Below, piece by piece: positions 17,879 through 26,482 of a stretch of DNA of 64,000 bases. Source of the DNA: Hymenobacter sp. ISL-91 (GTDB lineage Bacteria; Bacteroidota; Bacteroidia; Cytophagales; Hymenobacteraceae); contig NZ_JAGGPS010000009.1 of the NCBI RefSeq assembly GCF_018613725.1, positions 147,565 to 211,564 on the forward strand, given 5' to 3'. Within the stretch, counting starts at the first letter, position 1. Each line of letters begins with the position of its first letter. Under the pieces are notes generated by a model. That model was given only the letters and a program-made list of their open reading frames with translations. It had not been told where the DNA came from and made no database searches. Position numbers and translations under genes: made by a program.

Positions 17879-17929
17879 GCCGCGAAGGTAAGTAGCGGTG
17901 AGGAGGTGAATGAAGGGAGGACGTAAGAA

Positions 17930-18042
17930 AAACGCCTGTCATCCTGAGCGGAGCGAAGGACCTTCTTCCAGCGGCGCTTTCTATGCAACGATAAGTGCTA
18001 CCATAAGAAGGTTCTTCGCTCCGCTCAGGATGACAGGCGTTT
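17930..18042. repeat. Intergenic inverted repeat (GTCAT-core family, copy 4)
   Basis: 38-nt arms (17930-17967 and 18005-18042) with one mismatch around 37 nt. The core reads GTCATCCTGAGCGGAGCGAA, with locus-specific outer AAACGCCT/AGGCGTTT. It is located between divergent genes. The C at the sixth core position (GTCATC) is matched by G in the opposite arm, a compensated change relative to copy 3. Confidence 0.93.
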
Positions 18043-18058
18043 CACCCCCAACCTCCCG

Positions 18059-18066
18059 TATCTTTG
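18059..18066 (+). promoter_or_regulatory. -7 promoter box (TATCTTTG) nearly abutting a start codon
   Basis: Perfect TAnnTTTG box with only 7 nt between it and the ATG at 18074. Transcription would begin at or beside the start codon, so the message is probably leaderless or nearly so. Confidence 0.5.
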
Positions 18067-18073
18067 CCCCGCC

Positions 18074-18319
18074 ATGAAATACGCCGAGTTTAAAGCGCTG
18101 AACATGTTTCGCCAGCAGGAGTACCTGGCCGGGCACGGTCGGCTATTGGCCGAGCGGCGCGAAGACAGCTTCCGGCTGCAGCTGTTTGCGGTGGCCGATT
18201 TCTACGCCGAGCAATGGTGCGAGTACGACAACGAGCACCTGCTTTTCATTCACCCGTTCCGCCACCCGGCCGGCCTGCGCGACTACCTGCCCGCCATCCG
18301 GCTGCCGCTTGATTTGTAG
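18074..18319 (+). CDS. Small hypothetical protein
   Basis: 81-aa cytoplasmic protein, rich in aromatic residues (Phe, Tyr, Trp) and Arg, for example FRQQEYLAGHGRLLAER and FYAEQWCEYDNEHLLFIHPF. No family is recognised. Good GC-rich codon use and a promoter box right in front of the ATG argue that it is real. It is followed directly by an inverted repeat (18327-18460), so probably monocistronic. Confidence 0.7.
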   Translation: MKYAEFKALNMFRQQEYLAGHGRLLAERREDSFRLQLFAVADFYAEQWCEYDNEHLLFIHPFRHPAGLRDYLPAIRLPLDL

Positions 18320-18326
18320 TAAAACC

Positions 18327-18460
18327 AACTTGCGCAGGGCGGTGTAGGGGCGGGGCTCGTCCCCGCCCGCCGTATGTGCCATTTCCACGATTCCGCTCAA
18401 CGCTAATCGTTTAACGGCGGGCGGGGACAAGCCCCGCCCCTACACCGCCCTGCGCAAGTT
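18327..18460. repeat. Intergenic inverted repeat (GGCGGGCGGGGACAAG family, copy 2)
   Basis: 45-nt arms (18327-18371 and 18416-18460) with one mismatch (CTCGT against CTTGT) around 44 nt. The inner 28 nt match the copy at 16394-16479. The outer 17 nt (AACTTGCGCAGGGCGGT) also pair with each other here but are not paired in the other copy. Confidence 0.92.
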
Positions 18461-18496
18461 GAGTTAGATAGTATCTGGAGTGCGCTATATTAGGCT

Positions 18497-20035
18497 ATGA
18501 AAAGCCCCCGCCTGCTGCCGGTGCTACTGGCCCTGCTCCGGTTTGCTACTGGTTATGGGCTGGCCAGCCGCGCCTACCAACTGCACCGCGACGAGTACCT
18601 CTACCTCGACTATGGCCGGCACCTGGCCTGGGGCTACCTCGAAGTGCCGCCCCTCACGGCCCTGCAAAGCTGGGGTACGCTGGCGCTGGGCGGCGGCTGG
18701 TTCTGGGTGAAATTCTGGCCTTTGCTTTGGGGCAGCCTCACTATTTACCTGGTGGGGCGGGCCGTGCAGCGGCTGGGCGGTGGGCCCTGGGCGGTGGCGC
18801 TGGCCGGCCTGAGCTACCTGCTGGGGGCCTACGCCCGCCTCAACTTCCTGTTCCAGCCCAACTCGTTCGAAGTGCTGGCCTTCACGGCCGTTGGCTACTG
18901 CCTGCTGGGCTACGCGCAGCAGCCGGCCCCGCGCTGGCTCTACGGCATCGGGGCCATGCTGGGGCTGGCGCTGCTGAACAAGTATTCGGCCCTGTTCTAC
19001 ATAGTCGCGCTGGTGGTTGCCTTGCTGCTCACGCCATTGCGGCGGGTGCTGGCTACCCGGCATTTCTGGCTGGCGGCGGGGCTGGCGCTGCTGCTGTGGC
19101 TGCCCAACCTGGCCTGGCAAATCGGGCACGGGCTGCCGGTGCTGCACCACATGGCGCTGCTGCGTGAAACCCAGCTGGTGCACGTGTCGGCGGCCGGGTT
19201 CTGGCAAAGCCAGCTGCTGATGAACGTGCTGAGCTTGTGGGTGTGGGTGCCCGGGCTGCTGGCGCTGCTGTTCAGTCAGTGGCTACGGCCTTACCGCGTA
19301 CTGGGTCTGATTTACGTGGCCGGCCTGCTGCAACTCACGCTGCTGCACGGCAAAGATTACTATGCCCTGGGCTACTACCCGCTGCTGCTGGCCGCCGGGG
19401 CCGCTTGGTGGCAGCAGTGGCTAAGCGGCCGGCCACGGCTGGGCCGCGTGCTGCGACCTGCGCTGCTGGTGCTGCCCCTGGTTCTCAGCATCCGGCTGCT
19501 GCCGCTGCTATTCACCATCGAGCCGCCTGCCGCTATGCTGACCCAGCAGGCGCGCTACGAGCAGCTGGGGGCCCTGCGCTGGGAAGACGGCCAGAACCAC
19601 CCATTGCCCCAGGATTACGCCGATATGCAGGGCTGGCGCGAGCTGGCCGATGACGTGTGGCTGGCCTACCAGCGCCTGCCCCCGGACGCGCAAGGGCATA
19701 CCTTCATCAAGTGCGACAACTACGGCCAGGCCGGGGCCATCAATTACTACAACCGCCACCGCGCGCTGCCTCCGGCCAACAGCTTCAATGGCTCCTACCT
19801 GTTCTGGTTTCCCCCGCGCCCGCCTCGCCTGCGCTACCTGCTGCTGATAGAAGATGACGAGCCGGCCGGACTAGCCGGCCACTGCGAGTCGGTTCGGGAG
19901 CTACGCCTCCGGCCCACTCCGCTGGCCCGCGAGCAAAAGCGCCACCTCTACCTCGTTACGGCCCCCGATACAGCGCTGGTCGGCCGCATCTATGCCGAGC
20001 GCCGGGCCTCCCTGGCCGAGTGGGGGCAATTTTGA
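18497..20035 (+). CDS. GT39-like membrane glycosyltransferase
   Basis: 512-aa integral membrane protein with about ten hydrophobic segments, then a soluble C-terminal domain (about 360-512). HRDEYLYLDYGRHLAWGY near residue 30 carries the acidic DE pair of the first periplasmic loop, typical of PMT/ArnT (GT39/GT83) enzymes that use polyprenyl-phosphate sugars. The middle LHGKDYYALGYYPLLLAAG is also characteristic. The likely role is adding a sugar to lipid A, a surface glycan or a protein; the acceptor is unknown. The ATG at 18497 gives a short N-terminus before the first segment. Confidence 0.85.
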   Translation: MKSPRLLPVLLALLRFATGYGLASRAYQLHRDEYLYLDYGRHLAWGYLEVPPLTALQSWGTLALGGGWFWVKFWPLLWGSLTIYLVGRAVQRLGGGPWAVALAGLSYLLGAYARLNFLFQPNSFEVLAFTAVGYCLLGYAQQPAPRWLYGIGAMLGLALLNKYSALFYIVALVVALLLTPLRRVLATRHFWLAAGLALLLWLPNLAWQIGHGLPVLHHMALLRETQLVHVSAAGFWQSQLLMNVLSLWVWVPGLLALLFSQWLRPYRVLGLIYVAGLLQLTLLHGKDYYALGYYPLLLAAGAAWWQQWLSGRPRLGRVLRPALLVLPLVLSIRLLPLLFTIEPPAAMLTQQARYEQLGALRWEDGQNHPLPQDYADMQGWRELADDVWLAYQRLPPDAQGHTFIKCDNYGQAGAINYYNRHRALPPANSFNGSYLFWFPPRPPRLRYLLLIEDDEPAGLAGHCESVRELRLRPTPLAREQKRHLYLVTAPDTALVGRIYAERRASLAEWGQF

Positions 20036-20172
20036 GAAGGATTCCTGCGTCTTTGCCTCTGTTCTGGCGTCAATGCCAACGAAACCGGGATACGTGCCCC
20101 GTACCACAGAACTGGTTGGCTTTCCGCGTACTTTAACCGAACTTCACCACTTCCCACTCCAACGTATTCACC

Positions 20173-22626
20173 ATGAAGAAACTGCTGTTTGGGCTCCTGC
20201 TGCTCGGCTCCCACGCGGGGCTGGCCCAGGATGCCGCCACTTACCAGACGCCCCCCAAGGCCCTGGCCGATCTGGTAACCGTGGCGCCCACTCCGGGCGT
20301 GAGCGTGGATTCCAAGGGCCTGTACATGGTGATACTGGAGCGGGCCGCCAACCCCACCATTGCCGAGCTCTCGCAGCCCGAGTTGCGGCTGGCGGGCGTG
20401 CGGCTCAACCCCGCCACCAACGGCCCCAGCCGGGCCCAGTACCTCACCGGCCTCAAGCTGAAAAAGCTGCCCAATGGCACCGAGACGGCCGTAACCGGTC
20501 TGCCAGCCGAGGCCCAGCTCAGCTACCTGCAATGGTCGCCCGATGAAACCAAAATCGCCTTCACCAACACCACCGACAGCGGCATCGAGCTGTACGTGGC
20601 CGACGTGGCTACGGGCGCGGCCCGGCGTGTGGGCAGCGTGGCCCTGAACGCCGTGCTGGGCACGCCTTACAACTGGCTGCCCGACGGCCAGGGCTTTATT
20701 GTGCGCGCTATTCCGACCGGCCGTGGGGCGGCGCCGGCCCCCGGCCGGGTACCCAGCGGGCCCACCGTGCAGCAGAACCTGGGCCGCTCGGGCCAGGCCC
20801 CTACCTATCAGGATCTGCTCAAAAACCCGTCCGATGAAAAGCAGTTCAACTACTACGCCACGGCCCAGGTAATACGGCTGGGGCTCGATGGCCAGACCAA
20901 AGCCATTGGCCAGCCCGGCATCATCACCGGGGCCCAGGCCTCGCCCGACGGGCGCTTCGTGCTGACGGAAACCGTGCACGCGCCGTTTTCCTACCTCGTG
21001 CCGGTGTACCGCTTCCCGCTGCGCACCGAGGTGTTCGGCATGGATGGTACGCTGGTGAAAATGCTGGCCGACACGCCCGCCCAGGAAAACGTACCCTACA
21101 GCCCTGACGGTGCCCCCACCGGCCCCCGCGACTACGCCTGGCGCACCGACGTGCCGGCCACCGTGTACTACACCGAAGCCCAGGACAAAGGCGACCCCAA
21201 GCAGAAAGCCGACATCCGCGACAAGGTGTTTGCCCTCGATGCGCCGTTTGCGGGCTCGCCCAAGGAAATTTACGCCGCTCAGTACCGTTTTCGGGGTTTC
21301 GAGTGGGGCGATGAAAACGTGGCCCTGGCCTCGGAGCGGTGGTGGCAGTCGCGCAAGAGCCTGACCAAAGTGGTGAACCCGCGCACCGGCCAGACCCGCA
21401 CGCTGTTCGACCGCTCGTACGAGGACCGCTACTCCGACCCCGGCCAGCCCGACACCCGCCGCAACCAGTACGGCCGCGACGTGCTCAACCTGCTGCCTAA
21501 CGGCGAGCTGCTGATGATTAACGGCACGGGTGCCTCCAGCACCGGCGACCGGCCCTTCGTAAGCGTACTCAACCTGAGCACCGGCCAGAGCAAAGAGCTG
21601 TGGCGCTCCCAGGCCCCGCGCTTCGAGCGGCCCGTGGCCGTGCTCGATGCTAAAAAGCGTGTGGTGCTCACCACCCAGGAGCAGCCCAACGAAAACCCGA
21701 ACTACTACATCCGCAGCCTGACCAAGCGCAGCGCCCCCCAGCGCGTTACCAACTTCCCGCACCCTTATCCGCAGCTCAAAGGCATCCAGAAAGAGCAAAT
21801 CCGCTACAAGCGCGCCGATGGCGTGGAGCTGACGGCCATGCTGTACCTGCCGGCCGGCTACAAGAAATCCGACGGTCCGCTGCCTACTTTTTTGTGGGCT
21901 TATCCGGCCGAATTCAAGAGTGCCGCCGCTGCCGGCCAGGTGAATGGCTCGCCCTACCAGTTCAACCGCATCAGCTACTGGGGCGCGGCCGCTTTTGCCA
22001 CCATGGGCTACGCCGTGCTCGACAACGCCAGCATCCCGATTGTGGGTGAGGGCAGCAAGGAGCCGAACGATACCTACGTGCAGCAGCTCGTGTCGAGTGC
22101 CCAGGCCGCCATTGAGGAGGGCGTGCGCCGCGGCGTGGTCGATGCCAACCGCGTAGGCGTGGGCGGCCACTCCTATGGGGCCTTTATGACGGCCAACCTG
22201 CTCTCGTACAGCAAGCTGTTTCGGGCTGGCATTGCCCGGAGCGGGGCCTACAACCGCACGCTCACACCCTTCGGTTTCCAGAACGAGCAGCGAACCTACT
22301 GGCAGGCCCCGGAAGTGTACAGCACCATGTCGCCCTTCCAGAATGCCGATAAGATGAAGACCCCGCTGCTGCTCGTGCACGGTGAGGCCGACAACAACAC
22401 CGGAACCTTCCCCATGCAGTCGGAGCGCTACTACACGGCCCTCAAAAGCTTCGGGGCCAGCACCCGGCTGGTGCTGCTGCCCTACGAAAGCCACGGCTAC
22501 ACGGCCAAAGAGTCGCTGCTGCACATGCTGTGGGAGATGAACAGCTGGCTGGATAAGTTCGTGAAGAACGCCCCCGCCGCCGGCACCGAGAAGTCGGTCG
22601 GCCAGGTTGGAGCCGAATCGAAATAG
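20173..22626 (+). CDS. S9 family serine peptidase (prolyl oligopeptidase fold)
   Basis: 817-aa secreted peptidase with signal peptide MKKLLFGLLLLGSHAGLA. The N-terminal two thirds is a WD40-like beta-propeller that gates access; the C-terminal third is an alpha/beta hydrolase. The catalytic triad can be placed: S667 in GGHSYGAF, D740 in HGEADNN, H774 in YESHGY. The EADNNTGTFPMQSERYYTALK arrangement and length resemble the glutamyl-peptidase (S9D) group found in Bacteroidota and plants; dipeptidyl or acylaminoacyl activity is possible. Likely periplasmic, taking part in peptide use. A hairpin terminator follows the stop. Confidence 0.92.
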   Translation: MKKLLFGLLLLGSHAGLAQDAATYQTPPKALADLVTVAPTPGVSVDSKGLYMVILERAANPTIAELSQPELRLAGVRLNPATNGPSRAQYLTGLKLKKLPNGTETAVTGLPAEAQLSYLQWSPDETKIAFTNTTDSGIELYVADVATGAARRVGSVALNAVLGTPYNWLPDGQGFIVRAIPTGRGAAPAPGRVPSGPTVQQNLGRSGQAPTYQDLLKNPSDEKQFNYYATAQVIRLGLDGQTKAIGQPGIITGAQASPDGRFVLTETVHAPFSYLVPVYRFPLRTEVFGMDGTLVKMLADTPAQENVPYSPDGAPTGPRDYAWRTDVPATVYYTEAQDKGDPKQKADIRDKVFALDAPFAGSPKEIYAAQYRFRGFEWGDENVALASERWWQSRKSLTKVVNPRTGQTRTLFDRSYEDRYSDPGQPDTRRNQYGRDVLNLLPNGELLMINGTGASSTGDRPFVSVLNLSTGQSKELWRSQAPRFERPVAVLDAKKRVVLTTQEQPNENPNYYIRSLTKRSAPQRVTNFPHPYPQLKGIQKEQIRYKRADGVELTAMLYLPAGYKKSDGPLPTFLWAYPAEFKSAAAAGQVNGSPYQFNRISYWGAAAFATMGYAVLDNASIPIVGEGSKEPNDTYVQQLVSSAQAAIEEGVRRGVVDANRVGVGGHSYGAFMTANLLSYSKLFRAGIARSGAYNRTLTPFGFQNEQRTYWQAPEVYSTMSPFQNADKMKTPLLLVHGEADNNTGTFPMQSERYYTALKSFGASTRLVLLPYESHGYTAKESLLHMLWEMNSWLDKFVKNAPAAGTEKSVGQVGAESK

Positions 22627-22651
22627 CGCCGCGCAACCCGCAACCCATATC

Positions 22652-22687
22652 AAAACGGCCTCGCCCACAGTGTGGGTGAGGTCGTTT
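22652..22687 (+). terminator. Rho-independent-like terminator after the S9 peptidase
   Basis: Imperfect hairpin: AAACGGCCTCGCCCACA pairs with TGTGGGTGAGGTCGTTT with two mismatches, 26 nt after the stop codon, ending in a short T run. Confidence 0.65.
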
Positions 22688-22827
22688 GGCGTGAGAGTGG
22701 TTTGGGACTTCCCGCCTCAGTGGCGGCGTATGGCAAGCGTCTTCTGGTACTGAGGCAAGACAACTGGCTGCGGGATAAATAGTTGTTATGCTGCGGATGG
22801 GTATGGGTATGGTAGTGCTGAAGCTGT

Positions 22828-25281
22828 TTAGAAGCGGCGTTCGTAGCTGATGGCCGGTAGGATGGGGAATAGGCTCAACTGATACAACTGTTTTTGTCCC
22901 TTGCTGTAATAGCTTTCGTTTGCGCCCGCGCTGTAATAGATGTAGTACGGATTGTGGCGGCTGTATGCGTTGTAGGCCCCTATCCGCCACACCCGCTCCC
23001 CGTACCGGACCGCTTTCGTAAAGGTTGCGCCCAGATCCAGGCGATGATACGCCCGCATTCGGTAGCTGTTTTTGCTTCCATATACTTCCGCCTCGGGGTA
23101 GAGGTAGCGGTCTGAGGCGTCTCCGGAAAGGCGGCCGTAGCTCTGGTCGATGATATTGTAGTTTCCCTGTGCCAGCGTGAGGGCATTACCCGTGCCGTAC
23201 GTCCAGGTCGTAGACAGTGTGATGTGGGGGCGTAACGCGTAGATGAGCACCACCGACCCATCGTGGCGACGGTCGTACTTGTAAGGGTACCACTGCCCTT
23301 GATTGAGCTGTTGGAACTGCCGCTCATTACGGGCAAGCGTGTAGCCCACCCAGCCCGTGAGACGGCCGGTTTTGCGCTGCACCAGCACCTCCAAGCCCCG
23401 CACCCGGCCCTGGCCGCCGGTTACTACCTTGTCTTCCCAGTTCTGGGAGCTGTTGTAGAAAGTGGCTCCTTCCCGGAACTCAATAAGCTGGCGCAACGAC
23501 TTTTGAAAGGCTTCAATACTGATTTCCAGCCCCCAGGCGGGCAGTGTGCGGGCCACGCCTACCGCCAGCTGCTGCGCCCGTTGTGGGGCCACGCGCCGGG
23601 TAGCGGGCACCCAGAGGTCGGTGGGGAGCCCGGCCCCGTTGTTGGAAAGCAGGTGCAGGTACTGCTGCATGCTGGCGTAGGAAGCCTTGAGGGCCGTGTG
23701 CTCGCCAATAAGGTAGGTAGCCAGCAACCGGGGCTGCACGCCGCCAAACGATTGGCCCTGCACCCAATACCAGACGGCCCGCAGGCCCAGGTTGGCGGAT
23801 AGCCGTGCCGTCAGCCGAATTTCATCCTCACCGTAAAAAGCTACCTCCCGCGCTCCTACGCGCCGCGCCCCAAAAGTGGTATCTGTTGCGGCTGCGCTGC
23901 TACGGCTGGTAAAGAAGTTGCTGCCCGGTGTGAAGGCGTGCTGGATGGCGGTGGCTCCGAACCGCACGTGATGAGCCGGCTGTGGGTAATACGCAAAATC
24001 GGCTTTAACCAGCAGATTCTGAACGCCGGAAGTGAAGCTGGCCCGGCTGTTCTCGCTCAGCGGGCCGGCCGCCGAGCGGTCTTCCAACCGGAAGGTTTGC
24101 CCGTTTTCGTAGTGAAAGCGCGTGGCCGCCAGCGTGGCGTTACCAAACAACCGCGGCGTGAGTTGGCGGTTCCAGCGTAGCGAGGCCAGGGCGTTGCCGT
24201 AGCGTAAGTTACTGCCATTCTGATAGCGCAACTCTCCCTGCGGGCCGGCAATGGTCTGGGGTTTCTGCGTTACAAACAGTCGGTCGCCACCCAGGTAGAC
24301 GGCCGCGAAGAGCTGGTCGCGGGGCGTAAGCTGGTGGCTGACTTTGGCGCTGGCATCATAAAAGGAGTAGCCCACAACGCTGGTGCCGCCGGAGGAACGG
24401 GCGCTGGCCAGCCGGGAAAACAAGTCCAGGTTGCCGCGCCGGGCCGAAACGAGGAAGGTGGTTTTGTCATTCTTCAATGGGCCTTCCAGCGAAATATGCG
24501 TGGCCAGTACACCCACGCCCGCAGTGCCGCTAAGCTTCTGCTTGTTGCCTTCCTTCAGGCGCACGTCGAGCACCGCGGAAAGCCGGCCGCCGTAGCGCGC
24601 CGGGAAGCCGCCTTTCAGTAGGCGCACGTCGCTGATGGCATTGGCATCGAAAACGGAGAGGAAACCGCCGACGTGGCTGACGTAGTAAATGGGCACATCG
24701 TCGAGCAGCGTCAGGTTCTGATCGGGGGAGCCGCCGCGCACATACAGCGCCCCGCTGCCCTCACGGCCGGCCTGCACGCCGGGCATCAGCTGGAAGGCCC
24801 GCAGCACATCGGATTCGCCCAGCAGCGCCGGCAGCTGCCGCAGTTGCGCCATCGGAATCTGGAGGGTGCTCATTTCCACCCGTCGCTCCAGCGGCGCATC
24901 CGCCGCCCCGCTCACCCGCACCTCGCCTAGCTCATTGCTCGTGGCCAAGGCAAAGCTGCATGCCACCGTCTGCCGGCCGGCTAAAACGGTGGTCGTGCGT
25001 TGGTAGCCCAGGTAGCTGGCCGTCAGGCGCACCGAATCCCGGGCCGGTAAGGTGAGCGAGTAAAAACCCGCGGCGTTAGTGGTCGTGCCGACTTGGCCCC
25101 CGGCGATGTACACAGCGGCTCCCAGTAGCTTTTCGCCCGTACTGGCATCTTGCACCGTTCCGCTGAATGTAACGCGGGTTTCAAGGCGTTGGCCTTTGGC
25201 CGTTACGGCACCCGCCAGTAGCAGCAAGCAAATCAAGAAGCCGGACGACATGGAATAGATAATGCGGTTGATTAGCTGCAT
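22828..25281 (-). CDS. TonB-dependent receptor with N-terminal CarboxypepD-like domain
   Basis: 817-aa outer-membrane receptor. The signal peptide ends near TAKGQ. A carboxypeptidase-regulatory-like domain follows (about 40-120: TFSGTVQDASTGEKLLGAAV), then the plug (LYVRGGSPDQNLTLLDDVPI) and a 22-strand barrel ending in an aromatic C-terminal strand (AISYERRF). There is no SusD gene beside it; the upstream partner is a DUF4249 lipoprotein, an arrangement common in Bacteroidota. ATG at 25281 was chosen because the next in-frame start upstream lies inside the DUF4249 gene; only one base separates the two genes, so they are co-translated. Substrate unknown. Confidence 0.93.
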   Translation of the reverse strand: MQLINRIIYSMSSGFLICLLLLAGAVTAKGQRLETRVTFSGTVQDASTGEKLLGAAVYIAGGQVGTTTNAAGFYSLTLPARDSVRLTASYLGYQRTTTVLAGRQTVACSFALATSNELGEVRVSGAADAPLERRVEMSTLQIPMAQLRQLPALLGESDVLRAFQLMPGVQAGREGSGALYVRGGSPDQNLTLLDDVPIYYVSHVGGFLSVFDANAISDVRLLKGGFPARYGGRLSAVLDVRLKEGNKQKLSGTAGVGVLATHISLEGPLKNDKTTFLVSARRGNLDLFSRLASARSSGGTSVVGYSFYDASAKVSHQLTPRDQLFAAVYLGGDRLFVTQKPQTIAGPQGELRYQNGSNLRYGNALASLRWNRQLTPRLFGNATLAATRFHYENGQTFRLEDRSAAGPLSENSRASFTSGVQNLLVKADFAYYPQPAHHVRFGATAIQHAFTPGSNFFTSRSSAAATDTTFGARRVGAREVAFYGEDEIRLTARLSANLGLRAVWYWVQGQSFGGVQPRLLATYLIGEHTALKASYASMQQYLHLLSNNGAGLPTDLWVPATRRVAPQRAQQLAVGVARTLPAWGLEISIEAFQKSLRQLIEFREGATFYNSSQNWEDKVVTGGQGRVRGLEVLVQRKTGRLTGWVGYTLARNERQFQQLNQGQWYPYKYDRRHDGSVVLIYALRPHITLSTTWTYGTGNALTLAQGNYNIIDQSYGRLSGDASDRYLYPEAEVYGSKNSYRMRAYHRLDLGATFTKAVRYGERVWRIGAYNAYSRHNPYYIYYSAGANESYYSKGQKQLYQLSLFPILPAISYERRF

Positions 25282-25282
25282 A

Positions 25283-26248
25283 TCAGCGGGCGGGTAGTTG
25301 CTTGATTTCCTGGGCATGGCTCACAACCACTCCGTAACCTTGCGTTACATTGGAGTACATCCGGGTCGGGTCGCCGAGAAACAGTAGTTGGTTGAGCCCG
25401 CCGCCCAGCCCCTTGGTACCTTGGTTGTAGAAGTGTCGGGTCCAGCTTTTGCGGTACTGATAATAGGCCCGGCTGACAGACCGAAGCACCACGTACACCT
25501 CGCCCGATACCCGTGGGGGCACCGGCTGCCCATTGATGATGCCTCCTCCAATTCGACCGAATGGTGAGAAAGAGGCGCGCAGCTCGAACGGCTGCCCATT
25601 AAACAGCTTATCGGAAAAGACCAATGAGGCCGGTTCGAATTCCGCATCGCCCTCGGCGGCCAGCGCAGCATTTCCCCGCGTATCCAACAAGAAATTCTGG
25701 CTCTGGAGCGGCGGCTGGCCTGGCCTCCGGCTCTGTGATTGGAAGGCTGTGATTTCGTAGAAATTGGCAACCTGGCCGGGGTCATCAAAAAGCAAAACGA
25801 TGGTGCCCAGCAGCTCGTTGTTACGATCGGTGCCGGTAGGGTAGGAGTGCCACGCCTCCCGGATAGGCACGGCGGCCGGCATCGTGTCTGTGGCGCTGGC
25901 GGTTGGGTAGCCATCAACCTCGGCCCGCAGCGTGTAGGGCCGCCCGCTGACGGGTTTGCTGGCACTGGCATACAGCCCCCGGCCCTGGTTGCGCAGCAAC
26001 TCCGCCCCACCGCCGGGGGCGAGCAGGTAGACGTTGGCCGTAGACAGGAGTCGCGAAGACGAATCGACTATGCTGGCAACCCGACTTACCTGTACCCGAA
26101 ACACACTGTCGGGCGTGAGAATGGAATTCACTACCAGCACTTTCGGCGGGGTAGGCAAATCAACGCTGATTGGGTCGATGCAGCTGGCTAAAACAAGGGA
26201 TACACCAGCTAAAGCCGATAGGTGAAACGGTCTGAACACGGTCAGCAT
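25283..26248 (-). CDS. DUF4249 lipoprotein
   Basis: 321-aa lipoprotein. The N-terminal signal MLTVFRPFHLSALAGVSLV is followed by the lipobox LASC, so the mature protein starts at that Cys. DUF4249 hallmarks follow: the IDPISVDLP start, PPKVLVVNSILTPDSVFRV, and the Ig-like PYTLRAEVDGYPTASATD. In Bacteroidota the family is encoded with a TonB receptor and probably sits on its outer face to help ligand capture; the function is not proven. The lipobox supports starting at 26248 rather than at the alternative ATG nine codons upstream. Confidence 0.88.
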   Translation of the reverse strand: MLTVFRPFHLSALAGVSLVLASCIDPISVDLPTPPKVLVVNSILTPDSVFRVQVSRVASIVDSSSRLLSTANVYLLAPGGGAELLRNQGRGLYASASKPVSGRPYTLRAEVDGYPTASATDTMPAAVPIREAWHSYPTGTDRNNELLGTIVLLFDDPGQVANFYEITAFQSQSRRPGQPPLQSQNFLLDTRGNAALAAEGDAEFEPASLVFSDKLFNGQPFELRASFSPFGRIGGGIINGQPVPPRVSGEVYVVLRSVSRAYYQYRKSWTRHFYNQGTKGLGGGLNQLLFLGDPTRMYSNVTQGYGVVVSHAQEIKQLPAR

Positions 26249-26372
26249 AATAGCGGGTAAGAATTGCCCAGCCAAACGACGGATTAACTGTAATCGTATA
26301 TGTACCCGCCGCCGGTTTCAGCCCCAAAGGGCCGGCATATCGGGAGCAACCCAACAGTCACCCACAAGCAAA

Positions 26373-26425
26373 GCCCCATCGGAGCGACACCAACAGTTCA
26401 ACAACTGGTGTCGCCCCAATGGGGC
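26373..26425. repeat. Short intergenic inverted repeat (GCCCCATCGGAGCGACACC type)
   Basis: 19-nt arms (26373-26391 and 26407-26425) with two mismatches around 15 nt. Located in the 234-nt spacer between the DUF4249 start and the M28 peptidase stop. That spacer also holds the run GCCCCAAAGGGCCGGCATATC-like sequence near 26320-26340 and no gene I recognise. Confidence 0.7.
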
Positions 26426-26482
26426 CCTAACTTTTATTCTCTTGGTGTTACTGATACGCCGTCCCGACGGGGTTGGCAACTG

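Noticed and set aside
16617..17942. 441-aa alternate minus frame
   Set aside because: Shadow of the YfcC transporter in another frame, Arg/Gly-rich.
19990..22668. 892-aa minus-strand frame
   Set aside because: Long only because high GC keeps the opposite strand of the S9 peptidase open; its sequence is low-complexity Gly/Val/His with no domain.
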